Assembly (NCBI GenBank): GCA_030424865.1
Contig: JAUHVR010000012.1
Span: 1-64,000 of the forward strand
Direction of reading: 5' to 3'
Source of the DNA: Alphaproteobacteria bacterium
GTDB lineage: Bacteria; Pseudomonadota; Alphaproteobacteria; Rhodobacterales; Rhodobacteraceae
DNA: 64,000 bases
Positions within the stretch are counted from its first letter, which is position 1, and each line of letters starts with the position of its first letter. Both the position numbers and the translations under genes were made by a program. Shown piece after piece: positions 1 through 8,187 of this stretch. The notes beneath the pieces were generated by a model that saw only the letters and a program-made list of their open reading frames with translations, ran no database searches and had not been told where the DNA came from.

Positions 1-49
1 GGGAAAGCTTGGCCATCTGCTCGTCAGTCAGCCAGAAAAGGTCGCTCAT
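1..49 (-). mobile_element. IS5-type transposase, N-terminal fragment cut by window edge
   Basis: Reading leftwards from an ATG at 49-47, the 16 visible residues start MSDLFWLTDEQMAKLS. This resembles the N-terminus of the IS5-family transposases common in Rhodobacteraceae (DLFWLTDEQM followed by a region leading to the DDE core). A plausible ribosome site (CGGAG) lies about 10 bases upstream of the ATG. The rest of the element lies outside the window, so intactness cannot be judged. Its terminal inverted repeat should fall between about 50 and 147. A candidate is the stretch near 110-133 (CCTAGGTTTGCTAAGAGTG), but the matching end is not visible. The family call rests on a short peptide only. 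Confidence 0.6.
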
Positions 50-147
50 GTCACCGCTCCGTTTTCCGGGCCGTGAATCACGTAGCGCTCCGGAAATCAA
101 TGCATCCTGACCCTAGGTTTGCTAAGAGTGTATCGCGCGAAACGGAA

Positions 148-750
148 ATGGCAAAAGCAATGACGTCACAAAATCGCGTGCAGCCGGGGCTTGACGGACT
201 GGCTGCCTCTGCAAACGCCAATTCCGGCAAGGGTCCGCCGCCGGTGCATTTGTGGAACCCCGCCTTTCAGGGCGACATCGACATGCGCATCGCGCGTGAC
301 GGGACCTGGTGGCACGAAGGACGCCCGATCCAGCGCGAGTCGCTGGTCCGACTTTTTGCCTCGATCCTGCGGCGGGATCCCGAACGTTTTGTGCTGGTCA
401 CACCCGTCGAATGCGTGGGCATCACCGTCGAAGACGCGCCGTTTGTGGCCATCGATGTGGATGCCGCAGGCGAAAGCACGGATCAAATCCTGACGTTTCA
501 CACAAACGTCGGCGATACCGTCGCCGCAGGACCGGGCAACCCAATCCGGGTCGAGATCGACCCCGAGACGCAAGAGCCCTCGCCTTATGTTCTTGTGCGC
601 GGCGGATTGGAGGCGCGGCTGGACCGCAAGACCTTTTATCGCCTGACTGATCTGGCGGTGGACAGGACCGATGACACCGGCACCTGGTTCGGCGTCTGGT
701 CTGGCGGTGCGTTTTTTCCGTTGATCCGATCGGAACAGATCGATGGCTAG
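148..750 (+). CDS. DUF1285 family protein
   Basis: A 200-residue cytoplasmic protein matching the DUF1285 family: a proline-tolerant N-terminus, then WNPAFQGDIDMRI, TWWHEGRPI and LVTPVECVGITVEDAPF, which is the family's conserved core. No enzymatic function is established for the family; members are often near RNA or NUDIX genes. The frame is open further upstream (to 73), but that part would run into the likely transposon end, so I prefer the ATG at 148 (weak ACGGA upstream); 160 is an alternative. The stop overlaps the stop of the convergent EamA gene by 4 bp. An insertion sequence just upstream may have replaced the native promoter. Confidence 0.75.
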   Translation: MAKAMTSQNRVQPGLDGLAASANANSGKGPPPVHLWNPAFQGDIDMRIARDGTWWHEGRPIQRESLVRLFASILRRDPERFVLVTPVECVGITVEDAPFVAIDVDAAGESTDQILTFHTNVGDTVAAGPGNPIRVEIDPETQEPSPYVLVRGGLEARLDRKTFYRLTDLAVDRTDDTGTWFGVWSGGAFFPLIRSEQIDG

Positions 751-1664
751 CCGCGCTGCGCGATCACAACGCCAATGGCCACGACGCCCGCCCCCAGCGC
801 GCGCATCCAGTCCCAGCCGCCGCCCAGCGCGAGCATGATCAGCATCACGTAGAACGGCGCAGTGTTGATGTGGAACGACGCAACGGCGACGCCAAGATGC
901 CCGACCGACGCGATGAACATCACCTGGCTCAGCGCCATGGCCGCGCAGGCGTAGATCGCCAAGAGCCCCAGTTCGCGTGCCCCGATGCCGTGGTCTGGCA
1001 GAACGCGAACGCCAGCCCATTCGCTTGCCAAGGTCGCCAGTCCGACCGCCAAAAGCCCGCCGGCCAGGGTCAGGGTGCTACGCCCCAGCGGTGTCAGCGA
1101 GGGGAACTCGCGCACCGACATGTAGCTGCCCCAGGAAAACAGGAAACACGAGGCGGTGGCCGCAAGTGCCCCCAGACCCAGCGAGATATCCAGGCTGCCG
1201 CCCATGGCAATGATCCCTCCGGCAACCGCCGCACACAGCCCGATCACCAGTGCGCGGGTTAGCCGACGGCCTTCGAACACCATCTCAAGCAGGGTGCTGG
1301 CAACCGGGCAGGTCGAGGCGATGATGGCGACGGTCACCGGGTCGGTCAGGGATTGAGCCAGCAAAAGCAGATAGGCACCCGTGCCAAATGCCAGGCTGCC
1401 GACCATCAGCCCACGACCCCACCGGGCCGTCATGACAGCTTGGAAACCGTCCAGAAGGATCCAGATCGGGATCAGCATGCCTACGGCAAGGGCAAACCTG
1501 ACGGTGATCAGGGCCAGCGGATCCCAGCTCTGTAGCAGCACTTCGGCCGCTGGGAATCCCACCGCCCAGGCCAGCATGGCCCCGACGCCCAGCGCATTGC
1601 CGGACACATGCGGACGGCGCGAAGGGTAAACGCCTCCAATCGCCGGATCAGGGAATTGCGACAC
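747..1664 (-). CDS. EamA-family (DMT superfamily) membrane transporter
   Basis: A 305-residue integral membrane protein with about ten hydrophobic segments in two similar halves, the usual layout and length of EamA/RhaT-type drug/metabolite exporters. Typical features are the start of the first helix (GAMLAWAVGFPAAEVLL), the end of the first half (VTVAIIASTCPVASTLLE) and the matching position in the second half (ASFHINTAPFYVMLIM). Substrates cannot be predicted in this family. The only long start is a GTG at 1664; no ATG occurs before the first membrane segment. It is convergent with the DUF1285 gene (4-bp overlap), and the gap at 1665-1790 separates it from the reductase gene on the same strand. 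Confidence 0.85.
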   Translation of the reverse strand: MSQFPDPAIGGVYPSRRPHVSGNALGVGAMLAWAVGFPAAEVLLQSWDPLALITVRFALAVGMLIPIWILLDGFQAVMTARWGRGLMVGSLAFGTGAYLLLLAQSLTDPVTVAIIASTCPVASTLLEMVFEGRRLTRALVIGLCAAVAGGIIAMGGSLDISLGLGALAATASCFLFSWGSYMSVREFPSLTPLGRSTLTLAGGLLAVGLATLASEWAGVRVLPDHGIGARELGLLAIYACAAMALSQVMFIASVGHLGVAVASFHINTAPFYVMLIMLALGGGWDWMRALGAGVVAIGVVIAQRG

Positions 1665-1790
1665 CGGACACCTGTTTCAACTGTATGCGAATGCGTGGCA
1701 CGTCGAAATTGTGCCATCGACAGCCAAACTGCAGGCGAATCAGACGTTTGTCTGGCCCGTTTTCGACCTGATGTCGCGAACGGACCTTTT

Positions 1791-3101
1791 TTAGCTGGTG
1801 CGCTTTGCCAGTTGCCCCTCAAGCGCCCGCGCCAACCGTTTCAGACCGATGCCGGTGCGGAACTCGAATTCTTCGTAGTGGAAGCGACTCTGGGACAGGC
1901 CCCGGCGGGACAGGGCGTCGTACAGGCTGCGTCGCATGGGGGCCGGTCCGCAGAACCAGACCTTGGCCGACGCCATGTCAGCCTGATCGGCGATGGCCTC
2001 GGGTGTCAGGCGGCTGCCTTCGGAGGACACGCACAGATGCAACGTTACACCGGGGTGGGCCGCGACGGCGGCACGCACGCGGTCAAGCTGCGGGGCCTCT
2101 GCCTCGCTGCGGACAGCCCAGAACAGATGGATCTCGGTTTTGTCCTCTGGAGTCAAAGCCTCGGCCCAGGCCAGGAAGGGCGTGATGCCGATGCCGCCAG
2201 CGATCCAGACTTCGGTGCCAGATTTCCCAGTGCGGCGGGTAAAGCGGCCAAAGGGCCCCTGAACCCGGGCGGTTGTCCCGGCTTTCAGATCCCGCCCAAG
2301 GCGGTGCGTGTAGTCACCCAATGCCTTGACCGTAATCTGCAGTGATCCGTCGGCATGCGCCGGTGCAGACAGCGAATAGGGATGCGGCTCGGTCAGACCC
2401 GTCTGGCCAAAGGAAAAGATCGCGAACTGGCCCGGAGCCGGTTTGATCCCACGCCCCTCGGGGGCAAGCGTGATCTCGGTCGCGCCGCCGGTGGCACGGA
2501 CAGAGGACACGGCATATCGACGGGCACGCCGGGCGGATTCGGGCAGCAGGGTATAGGCATAGGCCGCCAGACCCAGCACACAGAACGCCGCAAGATACAG
2601 GCCCAGCGTGTCGCCGAAGTTCGAAAACGGTTTGAGTTCAAGCAGGTAATGCAAGGCGCCCGCGACAAAGAACCCACCCATCAGGCGGTGTGTCCATTTC
2701 CACAGGTGATAGGGAATGAAGGTGGCAATCGAGATCACGCACAGGATCAGGATGCCATACAAGGAAATCTCGCCCAGCGTCTCGCCCAGTTCGACCAGCG
2801 CGGTGTCAGCGCCAAGGCTGGCCATGTCGGCATCGATGGTGTCGTGCAGCAGGATCGCGCCAAGCGCCAGGATGCCGGACCATTTGTGCAGGACGTAGAC
2901 CCGGTCGAGACCGCCAAAAAGGGGCTCGACCAGCGGCAGGCGCGTCGCCATCAGCTGTGCCCAGGCCATCAGGATCAGGGCAGCCGACCCCAGGAACTGT
3001 GAAAAAAGTGCGATCGGGTCCTTGATATTGGGCAATCCCGCAAACAGCACGGCACAGACCAGAACGCTCGCGCCCAACACAGCGAGACCAAGTTTACTCA
3101 T
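1791..3101 (-). CDS. Ferric-reductase-like transmembrane flavoprotein
   Basis: A 436-residue membrane flavocytochrome-like oxidoreductase. The first ~190 residues form about six helices of the ferric-reductase-like domain with histidines suited to haem binding (VLHKWSG, LHDTID, WTHRLMGG, ALHYLLEL). From ~195 on comes a ferredoxin-NADP reductase module: FAD-binding HPYSLSAP, pyridine-nucleotide-binding IAGGIGITPF, and a C-terminal FCGPAPMR loop. Such proteins move electrons from NAD(P)H across the membrane to ferric iron, oxygen or periplasmic acceptors; the actual acceptor is unknown. The start is an ATG with GAGGG upstream. It is transcribed leftwards and is not tightly linked to the EamA gene. 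Confidence 0.85.
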   Translation of the reverse strand: MSKLGLAVLGASVLVCAVLFAGLPNIKDPIALFSQFLGSAALILMAWAQLMATRLPLVEPLFGGLDRVYVLHKWSGILALGAILLHDTIDADMASLGADTALVELGETLGEISLYGILILCVISIATFIPYHLWKWTHRLMGGFFVAGALHYLLELKPFSNFGDTLGLYLAAFCVLGLAAYAYTLLPESARRARRYAVSSVRATGGATEITLAPEGRGIKPAPGQFAIFSFGQTGLTEPHPYSLSAPAHADGSLQITVKALGDYTHRLGRDLKAGTTARVQGPFGRFTRRTGKSGTEVWIAGGIGITPFLAWAEALTPEDKTEIHLFWAVRSEAEAPQLDRVRAAVAAHPGVTLHLCVSSEGSRLTPEAIADQADMASAKVWFCGPAPMRRSLYDALSRRGLSQSRFHYEEFEFRTGIGLKRLARALEGQLAKRTS

Positions 3102-3195
3102 ACCGATGACCCTCGTGCCAAATTCCCCGCGCGCAACAGGATTTCCGTCGCGTCACGGTGTCTATAGCCAATGCCGACAAGGCCAACAACCGCGG

Positions 3196-3816
3196 CTATT
3201 CCAGACAAACCCCAGCCTGTTCCAGGGCGTGTTCAGCGCGCAGGGGCGAGGTCGCGGACAGCGTGCCAGCCCTGTTCACGACCACCGAATACCCCCGGCG
3301 TCGGCCTGCCAGCGCCGTCTTGAGTACGCAATAACAAAAATCCAGACCGACGATCCGCAGCGTGCCAACATCCAGCCTTTCAAGCAGCGCATCCAGTGCG
3401 CCGGTTTCAAAGGCGTCCTGCACCCGTTTGATCAGGACGTGGTCGGCGGCACCCCGAAACGGGCCCGCGATCTCGGTCCCGTCGGTGCCTGCAACGGCCT
3501 GCCCTTTCATCGTCAGCCGCGCAATGAGCTTGGTCGAAGGGATCGACCATTCCTGACGCACGGCGATGATGGGCTGCCCTTGGGCGCGGGCTTGGTCAAG
3601 CTCTGTCCTGATTGCCTTGGCAACATTGTCTTTGTCCTGCTCCGCATAAGGCCCCTGGTCCCAGAACACGGTCTGCAGATCGACCAGCAACAGGGCGGTT
3701 CCCGACCGTCGCCCGATAGGCCGACCTGTGCTGACCGCCCCAATGCGCCAGACGCCTTGCGCCAACCAGATCATGCCGCCCAGCACCACCAGGCCAACCA
3801 CGACGGCGACTGTCAT
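3196..3816 (-). CDS. Membrane-anchored isochorismatase-like cysteine hydrolase
   Basis: A 206-residue protein with an N-terminal hydrophobic anchor (about residues 2-20) followed by an isochorismatase-fold hydrolase domain. The expected catalytic triad is visible: Asp46 in LLLVDLQ, Lys130 in HVLIKR, and Cys163 in FCYCVLKTA. Family members hydrolyse amides, ureido compounds or isochorismate; most are soluble, so the anchor is unusual. The start overlaps the end of the upstream MarR-type gene by 4 bp (ATGA), so the two are probably translated together and the hydrolase is likely under MarR control. The substrate cannot be predicted. Confidence 0.8.
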   Translation of the reverse strand: MTVAVVVGLVVLGGMIWLAQGVWRIGAVSTGRPIGRRSGTALLLVDLQTVFWDQGPYAEQDKDNVAKAIRTELDQARAQGQPIIAVRQEWSIPSTKLIARLTMKGQAVAGTDGTEIAGPFRGAADHVLIKRVQDAFETGALDALLERLDVGTLRIVGLDFCYCVLKTALAGRRRGYSVVVNRAGTLSATSPLRAEHALEQAGVCLE

Positions 3817-4259
3817 GTCCGATCTCCGGCCAGCGCATTCAATTTCTGCGTGACGTCCATGACAACCCGAAGAGCGGTCTCTACCTCCTGATCGTCAAGT
3901 TCAGAGCCGATGGTTTGGATCAGGGCCAGTTCACGCGTGATGATCGCTTGGATCATGGTGCGTCCCTGATCCGTCAGCGCCAGCAACCGGGACCGCTTGT
4001 GCCGTGGGTTCGGACGTTGTTCGGTCAGACCGGCACCGAGGGTCTCGTTGACCATAAGCTGCACGTACTGCCGCTGGATCTGCAACCGCGCCGCAAGATC
4101 TGGGACCGTCTGATCCCCATGCTTGTGCAACATTTCCAGAATGGCCCGCATCCTGACCGTCAGACCCGTGCCCTGCAGCCCGGCCTCGACACTGGTTTCT
4201 GCCGCCTGCATCAGCGGGCGGGACATCCAGATCAATTGATATAGCGACTCGATGCTCAT
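3813..4259 (-). CDS. MarR-family transcriptional regulator
   Basis: A 148-residue winged-helix protein of normal MarR length. The DNA-binding region is seen as TVPDLAARLQIQRQYVQLMVNET followed by the wing (LTEQRPNPRHKRSRLLALTDQG). I chose the ATG at 4259; an in-frame GTG at 4274 would add five residues but lies inside an operator-like repeat. It overlaps the downstream hydrolase gene by 4 bp, so it probably controls that gene and itself. Two inverted repeats immediately upstream (4261-4299) are candidate binding sites. Confidence 0.85.
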   Translation of the reverse strand: MSIESLYQLIWMSRPLMQAAETSVEAGLQGTGLTVRMRAILEMLHKHGDQTVPDLAARLQIQRQYVQLMVNETLGAGLTEQRPNPRHKRSRLLALTDQGRTMIQAIITRELALIQTIGSELDDQEVETALRVVMDVTQKLNALAGDRT

Positions 4260-4260
4260 A

Positions 4261-4299
4261 ACGACAATATACACGTCATCATGACAAGTGCAATGTCAT
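4261..4299. promoter_or_regulatory. Tandem inverted repeats, candidate MarR operators
   Basis: Two 19-bp units with the same geometry lie side by side. At 4281-4299, ATGACA and TGTCAT are a perfect 6-bp inverted repeat around a 7-base spacer. At 4261-4279, ACGACA and CGTCAT form a 4-of-6 match around a 7-base spacer. Their centres are 20 bp apart, about two helical turns, and the pair abuts the MarR start codon. The symmetry is seen directly; the role as autoregulatory sites is inferred. Confidence 0.55.
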
Positions 4300-4415
4300 T
4301 TTGAGGAATCGCCTCGGCCCGCCAGATTTTTTGGGCCTGTCCCACATTCGTACGACAAACCGAGACAGCAAAATCCGACAGACTTCTACGCAGATCACAC
4401 AAGCGGAGAAGACAT

Positions 4416-4856
4416 ATGCCCAAATTGACCAACATGATCCTGAGCGTAGCCCTGGTGACCGCAGGAACCGCGGGGGCCGACCCTTACTTTTATCACCCCG
4501 ACCCGATGCCCGAGGCCTTTCTCGTGGCACTTAAACCGACCGGCACCGGTGCCATTCATCCCGGTTGGGTTCTGTCCTATCAAAACACGCTGACCGGACC
4601 CGAGGTTCCGGACGTCGAGGTACAAAGTCGCACCGTCACGCTGGTCAGTGACACCGGAGAGACGACCGAACATCTTGTCAGCTGGGAAATCACCCGGACC
4701 AGCAACACCTCTTGCCCTGACACGGGCAAGGACACCTGCCCGGACAGGCTGCGCCTGTTGTCCTTTCCGCAGGGATTTGCGGCGTGGCCCTACCAGGCTT
4801 GGGTCGACGAAGGCGATCATATGAGGGTCCTCATTGTTCCGGCCCCGGTCAGCTGA
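4416..4856 (+). CDS. Small exported protein of unknown function
   Basis: A 146-residue protein with a likely signal peptide (MPKLTNMILSVALVTAGTAGA, cleavage near residue 21) and a mature part of about 125 residues containing two cysteines (NTSCPDTGKDTCPD) that could form a disulphide in the periplasm. I do not recognise the family. The start has a strong ribosome site (GGAGAAG) 5 bases ahead. It is followed after 54 bp by the LuxR-type regulator on the same strand, and the two may be co-transcribed. Nothing in the sequence identifies a catalytic site. Confidence 0.65.
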   Translation: MPKLTNMILSVALVTAGTAGADPYFYHPDPMPEAFLVALKPTGTGAIHPGWVLSYQNTLTGPEVPDVEVQSRTVTLVSDTGETTEHLVSWEITRTSNTSCPDTGKDTCPDRLRLLSFPQGFAAWPYQAWVDEGDHMRVLIVPAPVS

Positions 4857-4910
4857 GCCGTTGCCCTACCCCGGCGCCGACCCGTAACCTGTGACAAGAG
4901 GAGGCCAGAC

Positions 4911-5909
4911 ATGATCGATCCGACACCCGTGGAACCGGCCCTATCGTCCGGGTCGCCAGAGGCCTGCCGCGAGATTGCGAGGGTCATCCACACCGAAACG
5001 CTCGCCTTTCAGAACGAGGATTACGACGCCTGGAAAGTTCACTGGACACAGGATGACCGGACCCGTGACATCTTTATTTCCTCGATCGCGGGACTGAGCG
5101 TCATCAGCGGATGGGCGGCAATCTCGGGTCACATGAAACGCGTGTTTGAAACGGGGTTGAGCGACAGGCTGATCGAGTTCCGACAGCAAAACATGCAGAT
5201 CAGCGTGTCCGGCGATGTGGCCTGGGTCGTCTTCGAAACGCATTCGGTGTTCGAAAGTGGTATCACCAGCCTCAGCTTTGACACCCGGATCCTGGAACGG
5301 GACGACGGACAGTGGCGGTTCGTCTACGCATCCTTTGTGCTTCGGCAGGACACCCAACCCGAGGGGTTGTCCGTGGGCCTCGATGACACCGGCCGGATCG
5401 TCCAATCCAGTCCGGCCGCCCTTGATGCCCTGAAGGATCACCCGATCCTGACGGTGTCGCACGGGCGCGTGCGCGCGCATCGGCGGGACTGGGACAGGAC
5501 GTTGCAGGCCGCGCTTGAAAAGGCCGGGCACCATCACGGGTTCTTTGAGACCCACAAGTTCACGCGCGACACCCGCGGAACCGCCGACTATCCGGTGATC
5601 CTGGGTCAGACCGACGAAGGCGGCGTGGCCGTTGCCCACCTGTCGATCCGCGACTGCATGACCTTCATCCGCATCGACGCGGACCAGGTTCTTGAAAGCC
5701 GTCTCGGCTTTGCACAGACCGTGTTCGGCATTTCCGATGGCCAGATCAACGTGGCCCGCCAGATCGCACTGGGCAAAAGCCTGAAACAGGCCGCCGATGT
5801 TCTTGGGATCAGCGCAAACACGGCACGCACCCACCTGACCCGCCTGTTCGAAAAGACAGGTGTCAGCACGCAGGCGGCCCTTGTGCGACTGTTGCTGAGC
5901 GTCGGCTGA
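4911..5909 (+). CDS. LuxR-type regulator with N-terminal NTF2/SnoaL-like domain
   Basis: A 332-residue three-part protein. Residues ~20-145 look like an NTF2/SnoaL-type cone fold (YDAWKVHWTQDDRTRDIF, GDVAWVVFETHSVFE, DGQWRFVYASFVL). Residues ~150-265 form a PAS-like middle region seen in this regulator type (LDDTGRIVQSSPAALDAL). Residues ~275-330 form a LuxR/GerE helix-turn-helix (GKSLKQAADVLGISANTARTHLTRLFEKTGVSTQAALVRLL is abbreviated here by its core, ISANTARTHL). No receiver or autoinducer domain is present, so the NTF2-like part may sense a small ligand. AGGAGG precedes the ATG. The ligand and targets are unknown. Confidence 0.75.
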   Translation: MIDPTPVEPALSSGSPEACREIARVIHTETLAFQNEDYDAWKVHWTQDDRTRDIFISSIAGLSVISGWAAISGHMKRVFETGLSDRLIEFRQQNMQISVSGDVAWVVFETHSVFESGITSLSFDTRILERDDGQWRFVYASFVLRQDTQPEGLSVGLDDTGRIVQSSPAALDALKDHPILTVSHGRVRAHRRDWDRTLQAALEKAGHHHGFFETHKFTRDTRGTADYPVILGQTDEGGVAVAHLSIRDCMTFIRIDADQVLESRLGFAQTVFGISDGQINVARQIALGKSLKQAADVLGISANTARTHLTRLFEKTGVSTQAALVRLLLSVG

Positions 5910-5927
5910 CCCGATCCACCTGGACAC

Positions 5928-5953
5928 AAAAAAGGGGAGCCCGAAGGCTCCCC
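5928..5953 (-). terminator. Rho-independent terminator of the xylFHG transcript
   Basis: An 8-bp perfect stem (GGGGAGCC at 5934-5941 and GGCTCCCC at 5946-5953) closes a 4-base loop, which reads TTCG on the minus strand. On that strand the stem is followed by six Ts (5933-5928), fitting the end of the leftward xylose ABC operon. It may also act on the LuxR-type gene approaching from the left, although that side lacks a T tract. Confidence 0.85.
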
Positions 5954-5986
5954 ATCTGACCTTACCGGGATAAGGGCTCGGGTTGG

Positions 5987-6751
5987 TCAGACAACCGGTG
6001 TGTCTTCGCCCGGGCGCTTGCCCAGGATGATCATGCCCAACAGGTCATCGTCGGTGACGTCCTTGACGTCGACGGTGCCCACCAGCTTGCCGTTCTTCAT
6101 GACGCTCGCGCGGTCACACAGCTCCATGACATCGTGGATGTCGTGGCTGATCAGGAAGATGCCGATGCCTTCGGCCTTGAGCTGCTGGATCAACTCGCTG
6201 ACCATCTGGGTTTCGTGTGGACCCAGCGCGGCGGTCGGTTCGTCCATGATCAGGATCTTGGCGTTGAAATAGACCGCGCGGGCAATCGCCACCGACTGGC
6301 GCTGACCACCCGACAGGGCCGAAACCGGCTCTGCGAACTTTTTGAAGTTCGGGTTCAGGCGGCCCATGATCTTGCGCGCCTCAGCCTCCATGGCGTCGTC
6401 ATCGACGGTGCCAAGCCCGGTGACCAGCTCGCGCCCCAGGAAAAGGTTCGAGGCCGCATCAAGGTTATCTGCCAACGCAAGCGTCTGATAGATCGTCTCG
6501 ATGTTGTAAGACCGCGCGTCCCGCGGGTTGTTGATCGTGGCCTTTTCGCCATTGATGTAGATCTCGCCCCCATCCGCGGCATAGGCACCCGACAGGATCT
6601 TGATCAGCGTCGACTTGCCCGCCCCGTTGTGGCCCAGAAGGCCCACAACCTCGCCGGGATACAGATCGACCGAGACGTGGTCCACCGCGCGGATCCCGCC
6701 GAACGAGATGTGGATGTCGCGCATATCAACGAGAGGTGTTTTCTTGTCCAT
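5987..6751 (-). CDS. xylG: Xylose-type ABC importer, ATP-binding protein XylG
   Basis: A 254-residue ATPase that energises sugar import at the inner face of the membrane. It contains Walker [10 protein letters not shown], the signature [14 protein letters not shown], Walker [10 protein letters not shown] and the switch histidine in LISHD. It has only one nucleotide-binding domain, whereas E. coli XylG has two fused copies of about 500 residues in total, so the transporter presumably uses a homodimer. It is the last gene of xylF-xylH-xylG, 12 bp after xylH, and a strong terminator follows. Assignment to xylose comes mainly from the neighbouring xylR, xylA and xylB genes. Confidence 0.88.
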   Translation of the reverse strand: MDKKTPLVDMRDIHISFGGIRAVDHVSVDLYPGEVVGLLGHNGAGKSTLIKILSGAYAADGGEIYINGEKATINNPRDARSYNIETIYQTLALADNLDAASNLFLGRELVTGLGTVDDDAMEAEARKIMGRLNPNFKKFAEPVSALSGGQRQSVAIARAVYFNAKILIMDEPTAALGPHETQMVSELIQQLKAEGIGIFLISHDIHDVMELCDRASVMKNGKLVGTVDVKDVTDDDLLGMIILGKRPGEDTPVV

Positions 6752-6763
6752 TGGAAGTCCCCC

Positions 6764-8029
6764 TTAGATGCCGGCGCGGCGGCGATAGACGATGTCGACC
6801 CAGACCGCAAAGACCAGAACGAAACCGACGACGATGTTCTGCAGCGGCGCGTCCACACCGACCGAGGCCATGCCCGACTGCAGCGACTGCATGATCAGCG
6901 CCCCGATCACAGCGCCATAGATGGTTCCGAAACCACCCGACAGGGCTGTGCCGCCGATCACCGCCGCCGCGATCACGCGCAGCTCATCGAGCGTGCCCAG
7001 ACCCACATCCACCGCATTCAGACGGGCCGAGGCGATGATCGAGGCGATGCCGGTCAGCGCGCCCATCAGGGCAAAGACCTTGACCGTCAGCATGCGGGTG
7101 TTGATGCCCGACAGCTCGGCGGCCTCGGGGTTGCCGCCCGTGGCGTAGATATACCGGCCAAAGCGGGTGCGCTGGGCGACGATGGTCATGCCAACGGTGA
7201 CGACCAGCAGGATCAGAACCGGGATGGCAACACCGTGGTACCAGACCAGACCATCCGTCAGTTCGATGCCTTCGGCTGCCGCGATTCGGCGCATCGCGCC
7301 TTTGGGAATCGGATAGCTGTTCATGATCCAGACGAAGCACAGGATCAGGCCAGCGGCGATCACCATCAGGGCGGCTTCGGCCCAGACAGGCTTGATGGCG
7401 AAGCCATGCGCCGATTTGCGGCGACGGCTGAGCAGCATCAGACCAACGGCAGCGACGGCGGCAAAGACCCCGAAGGCCCAGCTGAGTGTTTCACCCAGGG
7501 TGCCCTCGGCACCACCACCCAGCAGGCGGAAGGTCGGATCCAGCGGGGCCTGTGTCTGGCCCTGCGTGACCCACCACATGGCACCGCGATAGATAAGGAA
7601 CCCGCCCAGCGTGACGATGAATGCGGGAACCGTCAGATACCCGATGATCCACCCCTGGAATGCGCCCAGAATGGCGCCCATCAGGATGGCCGCGACAGCT
7701 GCGATGATCCAGATCATACCGTGACCCAAGCCCAGGACGTCCGGCAGAACCTGAACCTGCAGGGCGGCAACCGTCATGCCGATGAACCCCAGCATCGAGC
7801 CCACAGACAGGTCGATGTTGCGCGTCACGATCACAAAGACCATTCCGGTGGCCATGACGGCGACCGATGCGGTCTGGACGCTGACGTTGAAGAAGTTGCG
7901 CGGCGAAAGAAATCGTCCGCCCGTGAAGTAACCAAAAACGACCCAGATCACGACCAGCGCGCCAATCATGCCAAGTAGGCGTGCGTCGATCCCCAGTTTG
8001 TCGATCAGGTTTTTTGCCTGGTTCTGCAT
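6764..8029 (-). CDS. xylH: Xylose-type ABC importer, permease XylH
   Basis: A 421-residue membrane permease of the CUT2 sugar-transport class with about ten or more hydrophobic segments. Conserved stretches are ARLLGMIGALVVIW at the N-terminus, RNIDLSVGSMLGF in the early membrane region, and the cytoplasmic coupling/late region GGNPEAAELSGIN and GTALSGGFGTIYGAVIGALIM. It forms the transmembrane channel with XylG and receives sugar from XylF. An ATG start is preceded by a GGGGG-rich ribosome site. A 158-bp gap containing a stable hairpin (8143-8170) separates it from xylF. Confidence 0.9.
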   Translation of the reverse strand: MQNQAKNLIDKLGIDARLLGMIGALVVIWVVFGYFTGGRFLSPRNFFNVSVQTASVAVMATGMVFVIVTRNIDLSVGSMLGFIGMTVAALQVQVLPDVLGLGHGMIWIIAAVAAILMGAILGAFQGWIIGYLTVPAFIVTLGGFLIYRGAMWWVTQGQTQAPLDPTFRLLGGGAEGTLGETLSWAFGVFAAVAAVGLMLLSRRRKSAHGFAIKPVWAEAALMVIAAGLILCFVWIMNSYPIPKGAMRRIAAAEGIELTDGLVWYHGVAIPVLILLVVTVGMTIVAQRTRFGRYIYATGGNPEAAELSGINTRMLTVKVFALMGALTGIASIIASARLNAVDVGLGTLDELRVIAAAVIGGTALSGGFGTIYGAVIGALIMQSLQSGMASVGVDAPLQNIVVGFVLVFAVWVDIVYRRRAGI

Positions 8030-8142
8030 AGTACAAGACCCCCTTCCGGTCTCGGGATTTTCGATAAAAAAAGGCTCCCCCGGGCGGCTTAACCTGCCAC
8101 ACCAAGCACAGATTTATCACATTTTTCGGGGAAGCTTTGGGT

Positions 8143-8170
8143 GTTCCCCGGCCGCACACAGCCGGGGAAC
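8143..8170 (-). other. Stem-loop in the xylF-xylH intergenic region
   Basis: A perfect 10-bp stem (GTTCCCCGGC at 8143-8152 and GCCGGGGAAC at 8161-8170) encloses an 8-base loop. No T run follows directly on the minus strand. The position after a binding-protein gene and before its permease gene matches the mRNA-stabilising or partial-termination hairpins known from maltose-type operons, which keep the binding protein in excess. That function is inferred. Confidence 0.6.
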
Positions 8171-8187
8171 TGTCTTGAGACGTCAGA

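Noticed and set aside
6134-7978. 614-codon frame opposite xylG/xylH
   Set aside because: The product is His/Asp/Gln-rich with no similarity to any family; the sense genes show full motifs.
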